From contig DGYK01000042.1 of the NCBI GenBank assembly GCA_002398365.1, positions 7,426 to 71,425 on the forward strand: 64,000 nucleotides of DNA, given 5' to 3'. A program made the position numbers and the translations under genes. Within the stretch, counting starts at the first letter, position 1. Each line of letters begins with the position of its first letter. Positions 8,513-16,080 of the stretch are shown piece by piece. Below the pieces are notes generated by a model, which had not been told where the DNA came from, did not search any database, and worked only from the letters and a program-made list of their open reading frames with translations. This DNA is from Flammeovirgaceae bacterium UBA5008 (GTDB lineage: Bacteria; Bacteroidota; Bacteroidia; Cytophagales; Cyclobacteriaceae).

Positions 8513-9463
8513 TTACTTTTTCAATAGTTCTGCCAACACCGCTTGTGCAGCCCAAATTCGATTCACTGCTTGCTGGGTCACAATGCTCGAAGTACTGTCG
8601 AGGATTTCGTCACTCAACTCCACATTTCTCCTCACGGGCAAACAGTGCATCACTTTAGCTTGACGAGTCGTTGCAATCTTTTCAGTTGTCAGCATCCATT
8701 CCGGATCGTTGCAATAAATTTTTCCGTAGTCCTGGTAGGTGCTCCAGTTTTTTACATAGATAAAATCCGCATCGCGCAAAGCTTCATCCTGATTGTGTGT
8801 GATAGTGGCTCCTTTCGTAAACTGCGAATCTAATTCATAATCTTCCGGATGAGCGATCGTAAATTCCGCCCCGCCCCATGCATTAATCCATTGTGAAAAA
8901 CTGTTGGCCACGCATTGTGGCAATGCTTTTACATGCGGTGCCCAGGTCAACACAATTTTGGGTTTGCGTTTCTCGGTAAAGTTTTCGTTGATGGTGATTA
9001 AGTCCGCCAGACTTTGCAAGGGGTGGAGGGTAGCGCTTTCTAAACTTACTACCGGCACTCCTGCATATTTGATAAACTGATTGATGTACAATTCGCTGTA
9101 GTCGTCTTGTTTGTTTTTCAGTGAAGGAAACGTACGAATGCCAAGCACATCAAAATATTTTCCTAAAATAGGAGCAGCATCTTTGACGTGCTCAACGGTG
9201 GTGCCACTCATGATGGCTTCGTCTTCAAATTCAAACGCCCATCCATCCTGGCCCACATTAAAGACGATCACATCCATGCCCAAATTTTTCGCAGCGATTT
9301 CTGTGCTGAGTCGCGTGCGCATACTGGGATTTAAAAACAATAAACCCATTCGCTTTCCCTGACCCAAATGGGCAGCCTTCAACGGATTTTTTTTGAATTC
9401 CAATGCTTGCGCAATCAACGCTTGAAAGTCGCCAGCATCGTGGCATGATAGAAATTTCTTCAT
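8513..9463 (-). CDS. argF': N-acylornithine carbamoyltransferase ArgF' (succinyl/acetylornithine type)
   Basis: A 316-residue transcarbamylase that carbamoylates an N-acylated ornithine. The carbamoyl-phosphate motif is the variant SMRTR (47-51), and HCLPVRRN near the C-terminus replaces the HCLP motif context of ordinary OTCases, as in the SOTCase/AOTCase group. Residue 90, which decides acetyl versus succinyl specificity (Pro in Bacteroides SOTCase, Glu in Xanthomonas AOTCase), is Val here (SGTTVEH). It overlaps argD by 4 bases (ATGA). Ordinary ornithine carbamoyltransferase is not present in the window. Confidence 0.9.
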   Translation of the reverse strand: MKKFLSCHDAGDFQALIAQALEFKKNPLKAAHLGQGKRMGLLFLNPSMRTRLSTEIAAKNLGMDVIVFNVGQDGWAFEFEDEAIMSGTTVEHVKDAAPILGKYFDVLGIRTFPSLKNKQDDYSELYINQFIKYAGVPVVSLESATLHPLQSLADLITINENFTEKRKPKIVLTWAPHVKALPQCVANSFSQWINAWGGAEFTIAHPEDYELDSQFTKGATITHNQDEALRDADFIYVKNWSTYQDYGKIYCNDPEWMLTTEKIATTRQAKVMHCLPVRRNVELSDEILDSTSSIVTQQAVNRIWAAQAVLAELLKK

Positions 9464-10596
9464 CCGACAGAAACGGGTTTAAGTTCGTGAGCAAGGGCTT
9501 CTAAAAAGAGATCAATCTCGGCCTGCGAAATCGCAAGCGATGGCAGTAAGCGCACCGTATTGGGTTTTGCTTCTCCTGTAAAGATATGGTGTTTGAAAAG
9601 CAATTCTTTTCGGAGTGAAGCTAAGGCATCGGGCAAATCAAAACCAATCATCAAACCTTGACCTCGTACATCTAAAATCGCGTCCATCGATTTAAGTTGT
9701 GTGATCAATTGCTCGCCTAATTGATGCGCCTTCTCCATCAGGTTTTCTTTTTCGATTACTTCCAACACCGCGATTGATGCAGCGCAGGCCAGATAGTTTC
9801 CGCCAAAGGTAGTGCCCAACATTCCACTCAAAGGTTGAATGGAAGGATGAATCAACACACCACCAACAGGAAAACCGTTGCCCATTCCTTTCGCGATGGT
9901 AATTAAATCGGCTTCAATGCCGGCAAACTGATGTGCGAAGAATTTTCCGGTTCGTCCGTAGCCGGATTGTACTTCGTCTAATATTAACAAGGCACCAACT
10001 TCCTTGCATTTTTTAGAAAGTAACTGTAGAAATTCATTCGTAGGTACATGAATACCTCCAACTCCCTGTATGCCTTCGATGATAACTGCCGCTATTTCAT
10101 GGTTGATAGTTTTCGTAAATGCATCCGCATCGTTGAAAGGTAAAAATGTAATCGCATGATCGGCATTGAAAGGAGCCACGATCTTCGGATTGTCGGTGGC
10201 GGCAACAGCTCCGGAGGTTCTTCCGTGAAATGCCTTTTTAAAGGAAATTACTTTTTTGCGACCGGTAACAAATGAAGCAAGCTTCAGCGCATTTTCATTG
10301 GCTTCGGCACCGGAGTTACAGAGAAACAATTGGTGATTGGGATAGCCACTCAGTCTGCCCAGATGATCCGCCAGTTTTTCTTGCAATTCATTTTTTATAC
10401 TGTTGGAGTAAAAACTGATTTTGTCCAACTGAGATTTCAGTGCTTCTACAAAATGAGGATGGTTGTGTCCGATGGAGATGACCGCATGGCCACCATATAA
10501 ATCAAGATATTTTTTGCCTTCTTTATCCCACAGCCAAGAGCCTTGTGCTTTGACAGGTTCAATGGGAAAGAGTGGGTATACATCAAATAGTTTCAA
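9460..10596 (-). CDS. argD: N-acylornithine aminotransferase ArgD
   Basis: A class III PLP aminotransferase of 378 residues, converting N-acylglutamate semialdehyde to N-acylornithine. The NSGAEANE motif (94-101) contacts PLP phosphate, LILDEVQSGYGRTG (204-217) carries the PLP-ring aspartate D207, and IAKGMGNGFPVGG supplies the Schiff-base lysine K236. It starts 18 nt after argC and ends in a 4-base overlap with argF', consistent with a single operon. The succinylornithine aminotransferase of arginine catabolism is homologous, but the gene neighbours favour synthesis. Confidence 0.93.
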   Translation of the reverse strand: MKLFDVYPLFPIEPVKAQGSWLWDKEGKKYLDLYGGHAVISIGHNHPHFVEALKSQLDKISFYSNSIKNELQEKLADHLGRLSGYPNHQLFLCNSGAEANENALKLASFVTGRKKVISFKKAFHGRTSGAVAATDNPKIVAPFNADHAITFLPFNDADAFTKTINHEIAAVIIEGIQGVGGIHVPTNEFLQLLSKKCKEVGALLILDEVQSGYGRTGKFFAHQFAGIEADLITIAKGMGNGFPVGGVLIHPSIQPLSGMLGTTFGGNYLACAASIAVLEVIEKENLMEKAHQLGEQLITQLKSMDAILDVRGQGLMIGFDLPDALASLRKELLFKHHIFTGEAKPNTVRLLPSLAISQAEIDLFLEALAHELKPVSVG

Positions 10597-10614
10597 GTTG
10601 GTAAAGTTAAAAGT

Positions 10615-11592
10615 TTAGAAAACAATCGGCTTCAATTTCAACCCGAGGGTTTCATCGAATCCGAAAATCAAATTCATATTTTGAATGGCTTGCCCGCTCG
10701 CGCCTTTAACCAGATTATCGATGGCGGAATGGATGACCAATTGGTTGTCTATTTTTTCCAAATACAACAGGCATTTGTTGGTATTCACCACCTGCTTCAT
10801 ATCGATCATACTGTCTGCTACATGCGTGAAGGGATGCGAAGCGTAGAATTCTTTATACAGTTGATTGGCTTCTTCCAAACTCAGATTTGATTCCAGCACC
10901 GATGTCACAAAAATGCCTCTGGTAAAATCACCGCGCCAAGGAATAAAGTGAACATTGTCGGTAAATGCTGGCTGCAACGAGCGAAGCGTCTGTTGGATTT
11001 CTCCTAAGTGTTGATGCGTAAGCGTTTTGTAGGGTGAGATGTTATTCGCTCGCCAGGTAAAGTGCGTGGTGTCTTGTAATTTTTGTCCGGCACCAGTAGA
11101 ACCCGTAATGCCGGTTGTGTGTACGGACTTTAACAAACCTGCTTTCGCCAATGGCAACAATCCCAATTGAATCGCGGTAGCAAAACAGCCGGGGTTGGCG
11201 ATGTTTTTTGCAGTTCTAATTTTTTCGCGCTGAAATTCCGGCAACCCATACACAAACTCTCTTCCTGCGACCGAGTCGCCCAGGCGAAAGTCATTACCTA
11301 AATCAATGATGTGTGTAGTAGCTGGAAACGTAGTTTCACTCAACAACTTTTTGCTTTCTCCGTGACTCAGGCACAAAAACAGCACATCAACTGGCTGATC
11401 AAAATCTGCACCGAAAGTCAAATCTGTTTCGCCCACCAAATCCCCATGAATGGAAGTGAGAGGCTTACCTGCTTGACTGCGACTTTGTACAAACTTCAGT
11501 TCCACCTGCGGATGGTTCAGCAGCAATCGCACGGTTTCTCCTCCGGTGTAGCCGGCTCCTCCAATAATTCCTGCTGTAATTTTTTTTGTCAT
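10615..11592 (-). CDS. argC: N-acetyl-gamma-glutamyl-phosphate reductase ArgC
   Basis: ArgC reduces N-acylglutamyl phosphate with NADPH. From ATG 11592 the protein has 325 residues: GIIGGAGYTGGE at the N-terminus is the nucleotide-binding loop, and the active-site cysteine is C136 in ANPGCFATA. A GTG at 11610 would add six residues (RNNSI) but overlaps argG, so ATG 11592, 7 nt after the argG stop, is preferred. The SGxSGAG region reads GSTGAGQ, as in type-2 style variants. Conserved gene order argG-argC-argD supports the call. Confidence 0.93.
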   Translation of the reverse strand: MTKKITAGIIGGAGYTGGETVRLLLNHPQVELKFVQSRSQAGKPLTSIHGDLVGETDLTFGADFDQPVDVLFLCLSHGESKKLLSETTFPATTHIIDLGNDFRLGDSVAGREFVYGLPEFQREKIRTAKNIANPGCFATAIQLGLLPLAKAGLLKSVHTTGITGSTGAGQKLQDTTHFTWRANNISPYKTLTHQHLGEIQQTLRSLQPAFTDNVHFIPWRGDFTRGIFVTSVLESNLSLEEANQLYKEFYASHPFTHVADSMIDMKQVVNTNKCLLYLEKIDNQLVIHSAIDNLVKGASGQAIQNMNLIFGFDETLGLKLKPIVF

Positions 11593-11599
11593 GATTGAA

Positions 11600-12805
11600 T
11601 TATTTCTCACCCGGTTGTGAATTCATCACCTGATGGTAAATCGCCACCTGGTTGCCGAAAATTTTGGTGAAGCCTTTCACATCGTCACCGCTCCATCCTA
11701 AATTCATTTCACCATACTTACCAAACTTAGCCGACATTAAATCAAAGTTCGATTCAATGCCATTGATTTGATAGCGATAGGGGTGAAGTGTAATCGAAAC
11801 TTCGCCTGTACAATTTTGCTGAGTGCTGGTGAGAAAGCTTTCAATATCACGCATCACAGGGTCGAGGTATTGACCTTCGTGTAGCCAGTTGCCGTAGAAT
11901 TGCGCCAACTGATCTTTCCAACTCAATTGCCATTTGGTAAGCACGTGTTTCTCCAACGCATGGTGCGCCTTTAGGATCAATACAGGGGCTGCGGCTTCAA
12001 AACCCACACGGCCTTTGATACCAATGATCGTGTCGCCCACGTGAATATCACGACCAATCCCGTAAGGGGCGGCAATGGATTGCAGTTGTTGAATTACTTC
12101 AGTTGGGTGTGCATATTTTTTTCCGTTCAACGAAACGGGTTCACCTTTCTCATAGCCGATTTTGATTTCTTCGCTTCCGGTCTTGGTTACCGGTGTGGGC
12201 CAAGCTTCTTCCGGCAATTGTCCCAGCGAGTTGAGTGTTTCTTTGCCGCCTACGCTCGTTCCCCAAATTCCTTTGTTGATGGAGTACTTTGCTTTTTCAA
12301 AGTTGTAAACTACACCTTTCGATTTCAGGTATTCAATTTCCTCTTCGCGACTCAATTTCATATCACGAATCGGTGTGATGATTTCAATACCAGGTGCTAA
12401 AATTTGAAACACCATATCAAAGCGCACTTGATCGTTTCCGGCTCCAGTGCTGCCGTGTGCTACCGCTTCGGCACCAATTTGCTTGGCATAGTTGGCCACT
12501 GCTAATGCCTGCGACATGCGTTCAGCACTCACGCTCAACGGGTACGTGGCGTTCTTCAACACATTGCCAAAGATCAAAAACTTGATCACCTGATCGTAGT
12601 AGCGTTTGGTTTCATCGATCGTGCGATGAGATGAAACGCCTAAACCCAACGCACGCTTTTCAATCGCCTGGATTTCGGCAGCATCAAATCCTCCTGTATT
12701 CACCGTAAGGGTATGTACTTCATAACCCAAATCATCGGTCAAATATTTCCCACAGTAGGAGGTATCCAAACCTCCACTGAATGCGAGCACAACTTTTTTC
12801 TTCAT
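11600..12805 (-). CDS. argG: Argininosuccinate synthase ArgG
   Basis: ArgG joins citrulline and aspartate using ATP. Starting at ATG 12805 gives 401 residues, the normal length, beginning MKKKVVLAFSGGLDTSYC with the PP-loop SGGLDTS. HGSTGAGNDQVRFD is the second family signature. A longer frame upstream reads into the preceding gene and lacks homology. The start overlaps the TAA stop of the GNAT gene by one base (TAATG), so translation of the two is probably coupled. Confidence 0.95.
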   Translation of the reverse strand: MKKKVVLAFSGGLDTSYCGKYLTDDLGYEVHTLTVNTGGFDAAEIQAIEKRALGLGVSSHRTIDETKRYYDQVIKFLIFGNVLKNATYPLSVSAERMSQALAVANYAKQIGAEAVAHGSTGAGNDQVRFDMVFQILAPGIEIITPIRDMKLSREEEIEYLKSKGVVYNFEKAKYSINKGIWGTSVGGKETLNSLGQLPEEAWPTPVTKTGSEEIKIGYEKGEPVSLNGKKYAHPTEVIQQLQSIAAPYGIGRDIHVGDTIIGIKGRVGFEAAAPVLILKAHHALEKHVLTKWQLSWKDQLAQFYGNWLHEGQYLDPVMRDIESFLTSTQQNCTGEVSITLHPYRYQINGIESNFDLMSAKFGKYGEMNLGWSGDDVKGFTKIFGNQVAIYHQVMNSQPGEK

Positions 12806-13557
12806 TACCAAAATAGAAATAGGCTTAAAATTGAATTTTTCTTTTCGCGGGTGTCGCCTTCGTCTTTTTTGCGCCAGCCTTTCAGCAGTACAAATTGCTT
12901 GAAGCGCATCCATCGTTCGAAGAGTTTGAAGTTACCGGCAAACTCACGCTTGCGGTGGTGCTCCAGATTTCCTTCGGGCGTCACCACTGTTTGTGCCAAC
13001 TCAGCTTTCTTTTTTGCTACTTCCTCTGGATCGTACAGCATGGCAGTACACATACAGTTCTGACGATTTTTGCTCATCAGAATTTCGTAGTTCACGCAGC
13101 TCTGACAACCTTTCCAAAATTGATCGTCTGTGGTGAGTTGAGAATACGTCACCGGCTCGTACCCAAGCTCAGAGTTAATTTTCATCACGGCCAATCCGGT
13201 TGTCAAACCGAAAATTTTTGCATCCGGATATTTTTTGCGGGATAGCTCGAATACTTTACGCTTGATGAGTGTAGCAACTCCCGATTTGCGGAATGCGGGC
13301 GACACAATGAGTCCGCTGTTGGCTACGAACTTTTCGTGCTCCCACGATTCGATGTAGCAAAAGCCAACCCACGTATTGTCGGGTGTGAGGGCAATAACTG
13401 CTTTGCCCTCTTCCATTTTCAATTTGATATAGTCAGGCGAGCGCTTAGCAATGCCTGTGCCACGGGCTTTGGCGGATTCAGCCATTTCCGTGGTGATCGT
13501 TTCAGCAAAATGCGTATCGGCAGCCGTAGCCGCGCGAACAATGATATTGTTTTCCAA
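12805..13557 (-). CDS. GNAT acyltransferase heading the arg operon (candidate N-acylglutamate synthase)
   Basis: A 250-residue GNAT protein starting at TTG 13557; an in-frame stop three codons upstream rules out a longer start. Residues 60-125 hold the acetyl-CoA fold: the strand SGLIVSPAFR and the pyrophosphate loop RKSGVATLI (90-98). Unusually, a cysteine set follows: C151 and C154 (GCQSC), then C168 and C170 (NCMC), which could bind zinc or an iron-sulfur centre. No classical ArgA or ArgJ is in the cluster, so this protein is the natural candidate for acylating glutamate in step one. That role is inferred from position. The gene is one-base coupled to argG and preceded by a structured leader. 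Confidence 0.75.
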   Translation of the reverse strand: MENNIIVRAATAADTHFAETITTEMAESAKARGTGIAKRSPDYIKLKMEEGKAVIALTPDNTWVGFCYIESWEHEKFVANSGLIVSPAFRKSGVATLIKRKVFELSRKKYPDAKIFGLTTGLAVMKINSELGYEPVTYSQLTTDDQFWKGCQSCVNYEILMSKNRQNCMCTAMLYDPEEVAKKKAELAQTVVTPEGNLEHHRKREFAGNFKLFERWMRFKQFVLLKGWRKKDEGDTREKKNSILSLFLFW

Positions 13558-13842
13558 TGTTTTTTAAATCTTAATAAATAATAGAACTGAGTAAGCGTGC
13601 GCAAAGGCACTTACACAAAATCACCTGGTGATTTTGAATGACATCTTTAGTAAGATGTTGGTATCAGATTCTAATCCGCCTGTGCGGTCGTCTGGTAACG
13701 GTGCAAACCGTAGAGAGAAGGTGAAGCAATGCCGGAGTGGCACTGGTGGCGAGCAATGAAGTGCTCAAAGGGTGGTTGTTGACTAATTTTTCCAATTCTC
13801 GGTGATGCTTGTTTTAAGTTACGTAAATGGCATTCAAAAAAT
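13558..13842 (-). promoter_or_regulatory. Hairpin-rich leader of the arg operon
   Basis: About 285 nt lie between the likely promoter and the TTG start of the GNAT gene. Three inverted repeats stand out: ACGGT/ACCGT (13698-13702 with 13707-13711), CATCTT/AAGATG (13642-13647 with 13652-13657) and AAAATCACC/GGTGATTTT (13617-13625 with 13627-13635), the last a nearly perfect 19-bp palindrome. A further GTAAG/CTTAC pair is closer to the gene. No long ORF covers it. The 19-bp palindrome could be a repressor operator, or the whole could be an attenuator or RNA sensor. Confidence 0.45.
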
Positions 13843-13849
13843 GTTTTTG

Positions 13850-13857
13850 CAAAATTA
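13850..13857 (-). promoter_or_regulatory. Candidate -7 box for the arg operon
   Basis: TAATTTTG on the minus strand matches TAnnTTTG. A TTG lies 22 nt further upstream, slightly farther than the ideal spacing. Transcription would begin near 13843, giving a ~285-nt leader. Confidence 0.45.
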
Positions 13858-13951
13858 ACGGATTTAACAACGAATAATCCAATTTTGAGTTGGATTTTTA
13901 CAGATTAATTTACTGTTACCAAACGACCGATCGCTTTTTTCTCCACAGGCC

Positions 13952-14515
13952 ATGCAAGAGTTCTTAAACCAATACGGATATCTCGCGCTCATGATCGGCA
14001 CGTTTTTCGAAGGAGAAGCTGCCATTCTGGTAGTGTCTTCGCTCATTCACAAAGGCCTCTTTGTATTTCCGTACACCGTTGTCTCCGCTTTTCTGGGATC
14101 GTTTGCGAGCGATTGGATTTATTACCTCATCGGCAGACTGAATGGAATTTATTTTGTGGCGAAGCGACCGAAGTTGCAAGAAAAGGTTAGTGTGTTCACT
14201 AATTTTTTTCAGCGATATAAATTTCAAGTGCTCTTCAGTTACCGCTTTCTCTACGGATTTCGGGTTGTAATTCCATTGGTGATTGGCATGAGCGGCTTGC
14301 CTCCGATTAAATTTCTTTTTTACAGTGTATTCACCGGGCTAATTTGGGCTACTACCGTTTCCACCGTAGGATATTGGACAGGTGTATTTTTTGAAATCGA
14401 ACCAACCACCTTTCAGGATAACTTACTTTTTGTGATGCTGGGATTCTCTGCGTTTGGACTTACGCTCGGCTACACGATTAATAAGATTATCAAAATGAAC
14501 TCTGTTAATTCATAA
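13952..14515 (+). CDS. DedA-family membrane protein
   Basis: A 187-residue inner-membrane protein with the DedA/SNARE-associated fold. Motifs are FFEGE (18-22), D54 in the FASDWIYYLIGR segment, and SYRFLYGFRVVIPLVIGM with the family arginines R98 and R104. DedA proteins act as lipid (undecaprenyl phosphate or phospholipid) scramblases or flippases in several bacteria; the substrate here cannot be told. About four to five hydrophobic segments are visible. The gene precedes purT by 4 nt. The 94 bp between the arg promoter box and this start show no further clear signal on the plus strand. Confidence 0.85.
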   Translation: MQEFLNQYGYLALMIGTFFEGEAAILVVSSLIHKGLFVFPYTVVSAFLGSFASDWIYYLIGRLNGIYFVAKRPKLQEKVSVFTNFFQRYKFQVLFSYRFLYGFRVVIPLVIGMSGLPPIKFLFYSVFTGLIWATTVSTVGYWTGVFFEIEPTTFQDNLLFVMLGFSAFGLTLGYTINKIIKMNSVNS

Positions 14516-14519
14516 GCAA

Positions 14520-15710
14520 ATGGAACAACGAATAATTGGAACACCACTCACTTCATCGGCCACACGTGTGATGATGTTGGGCTCCGGTGAATTAGGCAAA
14601 GAAGTCGTCATTGAGTTTCAACGATACGGTGTAGAGGTAATCGCGGTGGATCGCTACGACCACGCTCCGGCTATGCAAGTCGCACACCGGTCGTACACGA
14701 TCTCTATGTTGGATGGAAAAGCACTGCGAAGTGTAGTCGAGAAAGAGCAACCACACTTTATCGTTCCTGAAGTAGAAGCGATTTCCACCGATACACTCAT
14801 TGAGTTGGAGAAAGAAGGATTTCGGATTATCCCTACCGCGAATGCGACACTCCTCACAATGAACCGCGAAGGCATTCGCACACTGGCAGCCGAGCAATTG
14901 AAATTGAAAACTTCGCCATATCAATTTGCGGGTTCGTTTGAAGAGTTTACCAAAGCGATTGATGCGATTGGAATTCCTTGTGTGGTAAAACCGATTATGA
15001 GTTCGTCCGGCAAAGGTCAAAGCGTGGTGAAGTCGCCAGCTGATGTAGAAGGCTCTTGGAAGTATGCACAGGAAGGTGGCCGCAGTGGCGGAGGCAGAGT
15101 GATTGTGGAGGGCTTTATCGATTTTGATTATGAAATTACGTTGCTCACCATCCGTCATAAAGAAGGTGTTTCGTTTTGTGAACCGATTGGTCATCGGCAA
15201 GAGCATGGCGACTATCAGGAATCGTGGCAGCCACACCCCATGCCTTCAAAAGCGCTGGGGCGCGCTCAACATATTGCCAAGCAAGTGGTAGATGCACTAG
15301 GCGGTGTTGGCATTTTTGGTGTTGAGTTTTTTGTGAAAGGAGAGGAGGTTTACTTCAGCGAGTTATCGCCAAGACCACACGACACAGGCATGGTGACGAT
15401 GATCTCGCAAGATCTCTCTGAGTTTGCGTTGCACGTGCGTGCGATTTTGGGTTTACCGATTCCAGTGATTCGTCAACTGGGTCCGAGTGCTTCGTCTGTT
15501 ATCTTGGTAAAAGGTCAATCAAAAAACATCTCCTTTTCGGGATTGGAAACTGCACTCAGAGCTCCTGATACACAACTTCGGTTGTTTGGCAAACCCGAGG
15601 TAAATGGCGAGCGAAGAATGGGCGTTTGTTTGGCGAAGGCAGAAACGATTGAAGAGGCTCGTGCCAAAGCGAATGCAGCCGCTGCAAGTGTGAAGTATCA
15701 ATTGCAATAA
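14520..15710 (+). CDS. purT: Formate-dependent GAR transformylase PurT
   Basis: PurT makes formyl-GAR from GAR, formate and ATP in purine synthesis. The 396-residue protein begins with a Rossmann-like preATP-grasp domain (MMLGSGELGKEV), followed by the ATP-grasp domain with VKPIMSSSGKGQSV and VEFFVKGEEVYFSELSPR. The ending PHDTGMVTMISQDLSEF is diagnostic for the PurT/PurK group, and the length equals PurT (392 in E. coli). It is 4 nt after dedA and 7 nt before a SnoaL-like gene. Confidence 0.94.
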   Translation: MEQRIIGTPLTSSATRVMMLGSGELGKEVVIEFQRYGVEVIAVDRYDHAPAMQVAHRSYTISMLDGKALRSVVEKEQPHFIVPEVEAISTDTLIELEKEGFRIIPTANATLLTMNREGIRTLAAEQLKLKTSPYQFAGSFEEFTKAIDAIGIPCVVKPIMSSSGKGQSVVKSPADVEGSWKYAQEGGRSGGGRVIVEGFIDFDYEITLLTIRHKEGVSFCEPIGHRQEHGDYQESWQPHPMPSKALGRAQHIAKQVVDALGGVGIFGVEFFVKGEEVYFSELSPRPHDTGMVTMISQDLSEFALHVRAILGLPIPVIRQLGPSASSVILVKGQSKNISFSGLETALRAPDTQLRLFGKPEVNGERRMGVCLAKAETIEEARAKANAAAASVKYQLQ

Positions 15711-15717
15711 TCCACAA

Positions 15718-16080
15718 ATGGCAACAGACGAACTTTTACAAATCGCCCATCAGTGGTTTGATGCTTTCAATCAGCATGATTTGGAAAAACTGCTCAGTTT
15801 GTATGATGAAAATGCAGAACACTATTCTCCCAAACTAAAAGTAAGACAACCAGCGACCAACGGTTTGATCAAAGGAAAGAGTGCATTAAGAGCATGGTGG
15901 CGCGATGCCTTCGATCGGCTACCTTCTTTGCACTATGAAGTAGTGCGACTAACGCCTTATCAGGATCGCGTATTTATGGAATACATTCGCCATGTGGAAG
16001 GCGAGGAAGATTTGCGCGTAGGAGAGATGCTGGAGATCGCTCAGCACCAAATCGTGCGGTCATCGGTTTTTCATCAGTGA
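15718..16080 (+). CDS. SnoaL/NTF2-like protein
   Basis: A 120-residue protein with the NTF2-like opening pattern WFDAFNQHDLEKLLSLYDENAEHYSP, shown here only in part as HQWFDAFNQHDL at residues 11-22, plus GKSALRAWW and a final strand pair. This fold serves polyketide cyclases, isomerases and many uncharacterised proteins, so no reaction is assigned. It follows purT by 7 nt. Its TGA (16078-16080) abuts the convergent stop of the next gene at 16081 with no spacer. Confidence 0.7.
   Translation: MATDELLQIAHQWFDAFNQHDLEKLLSLYDENAEHYSPKLKVRQPATNGLIKGKSALRAWWRDAFDRLPSLHYEVVRLTPYQDRVFMEYIRHVEGEEDLRVGEMLEIAQHQIVRSSVFHQ

Noticed and set aside
11593..11610. Longer argC start at GTG 11610
   Set aside because: It would overlap argG; ATG 11592 has normal spacing and starts directly at the conserved fold.
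12806..12913. Upstream extension of argG by 36 codons
   Set aside because: The extra residues lie inside the GNAT gene in another frame and show no family match; ATG 12805 begins the conserved N-terminus.
13864..14046. Small minus-strand frames in the arg leader/dedA region as leader peptides
   Set aside because: No run of arginine codons is found in any frame of the leader, so a classical attenuator peptide is not supported.
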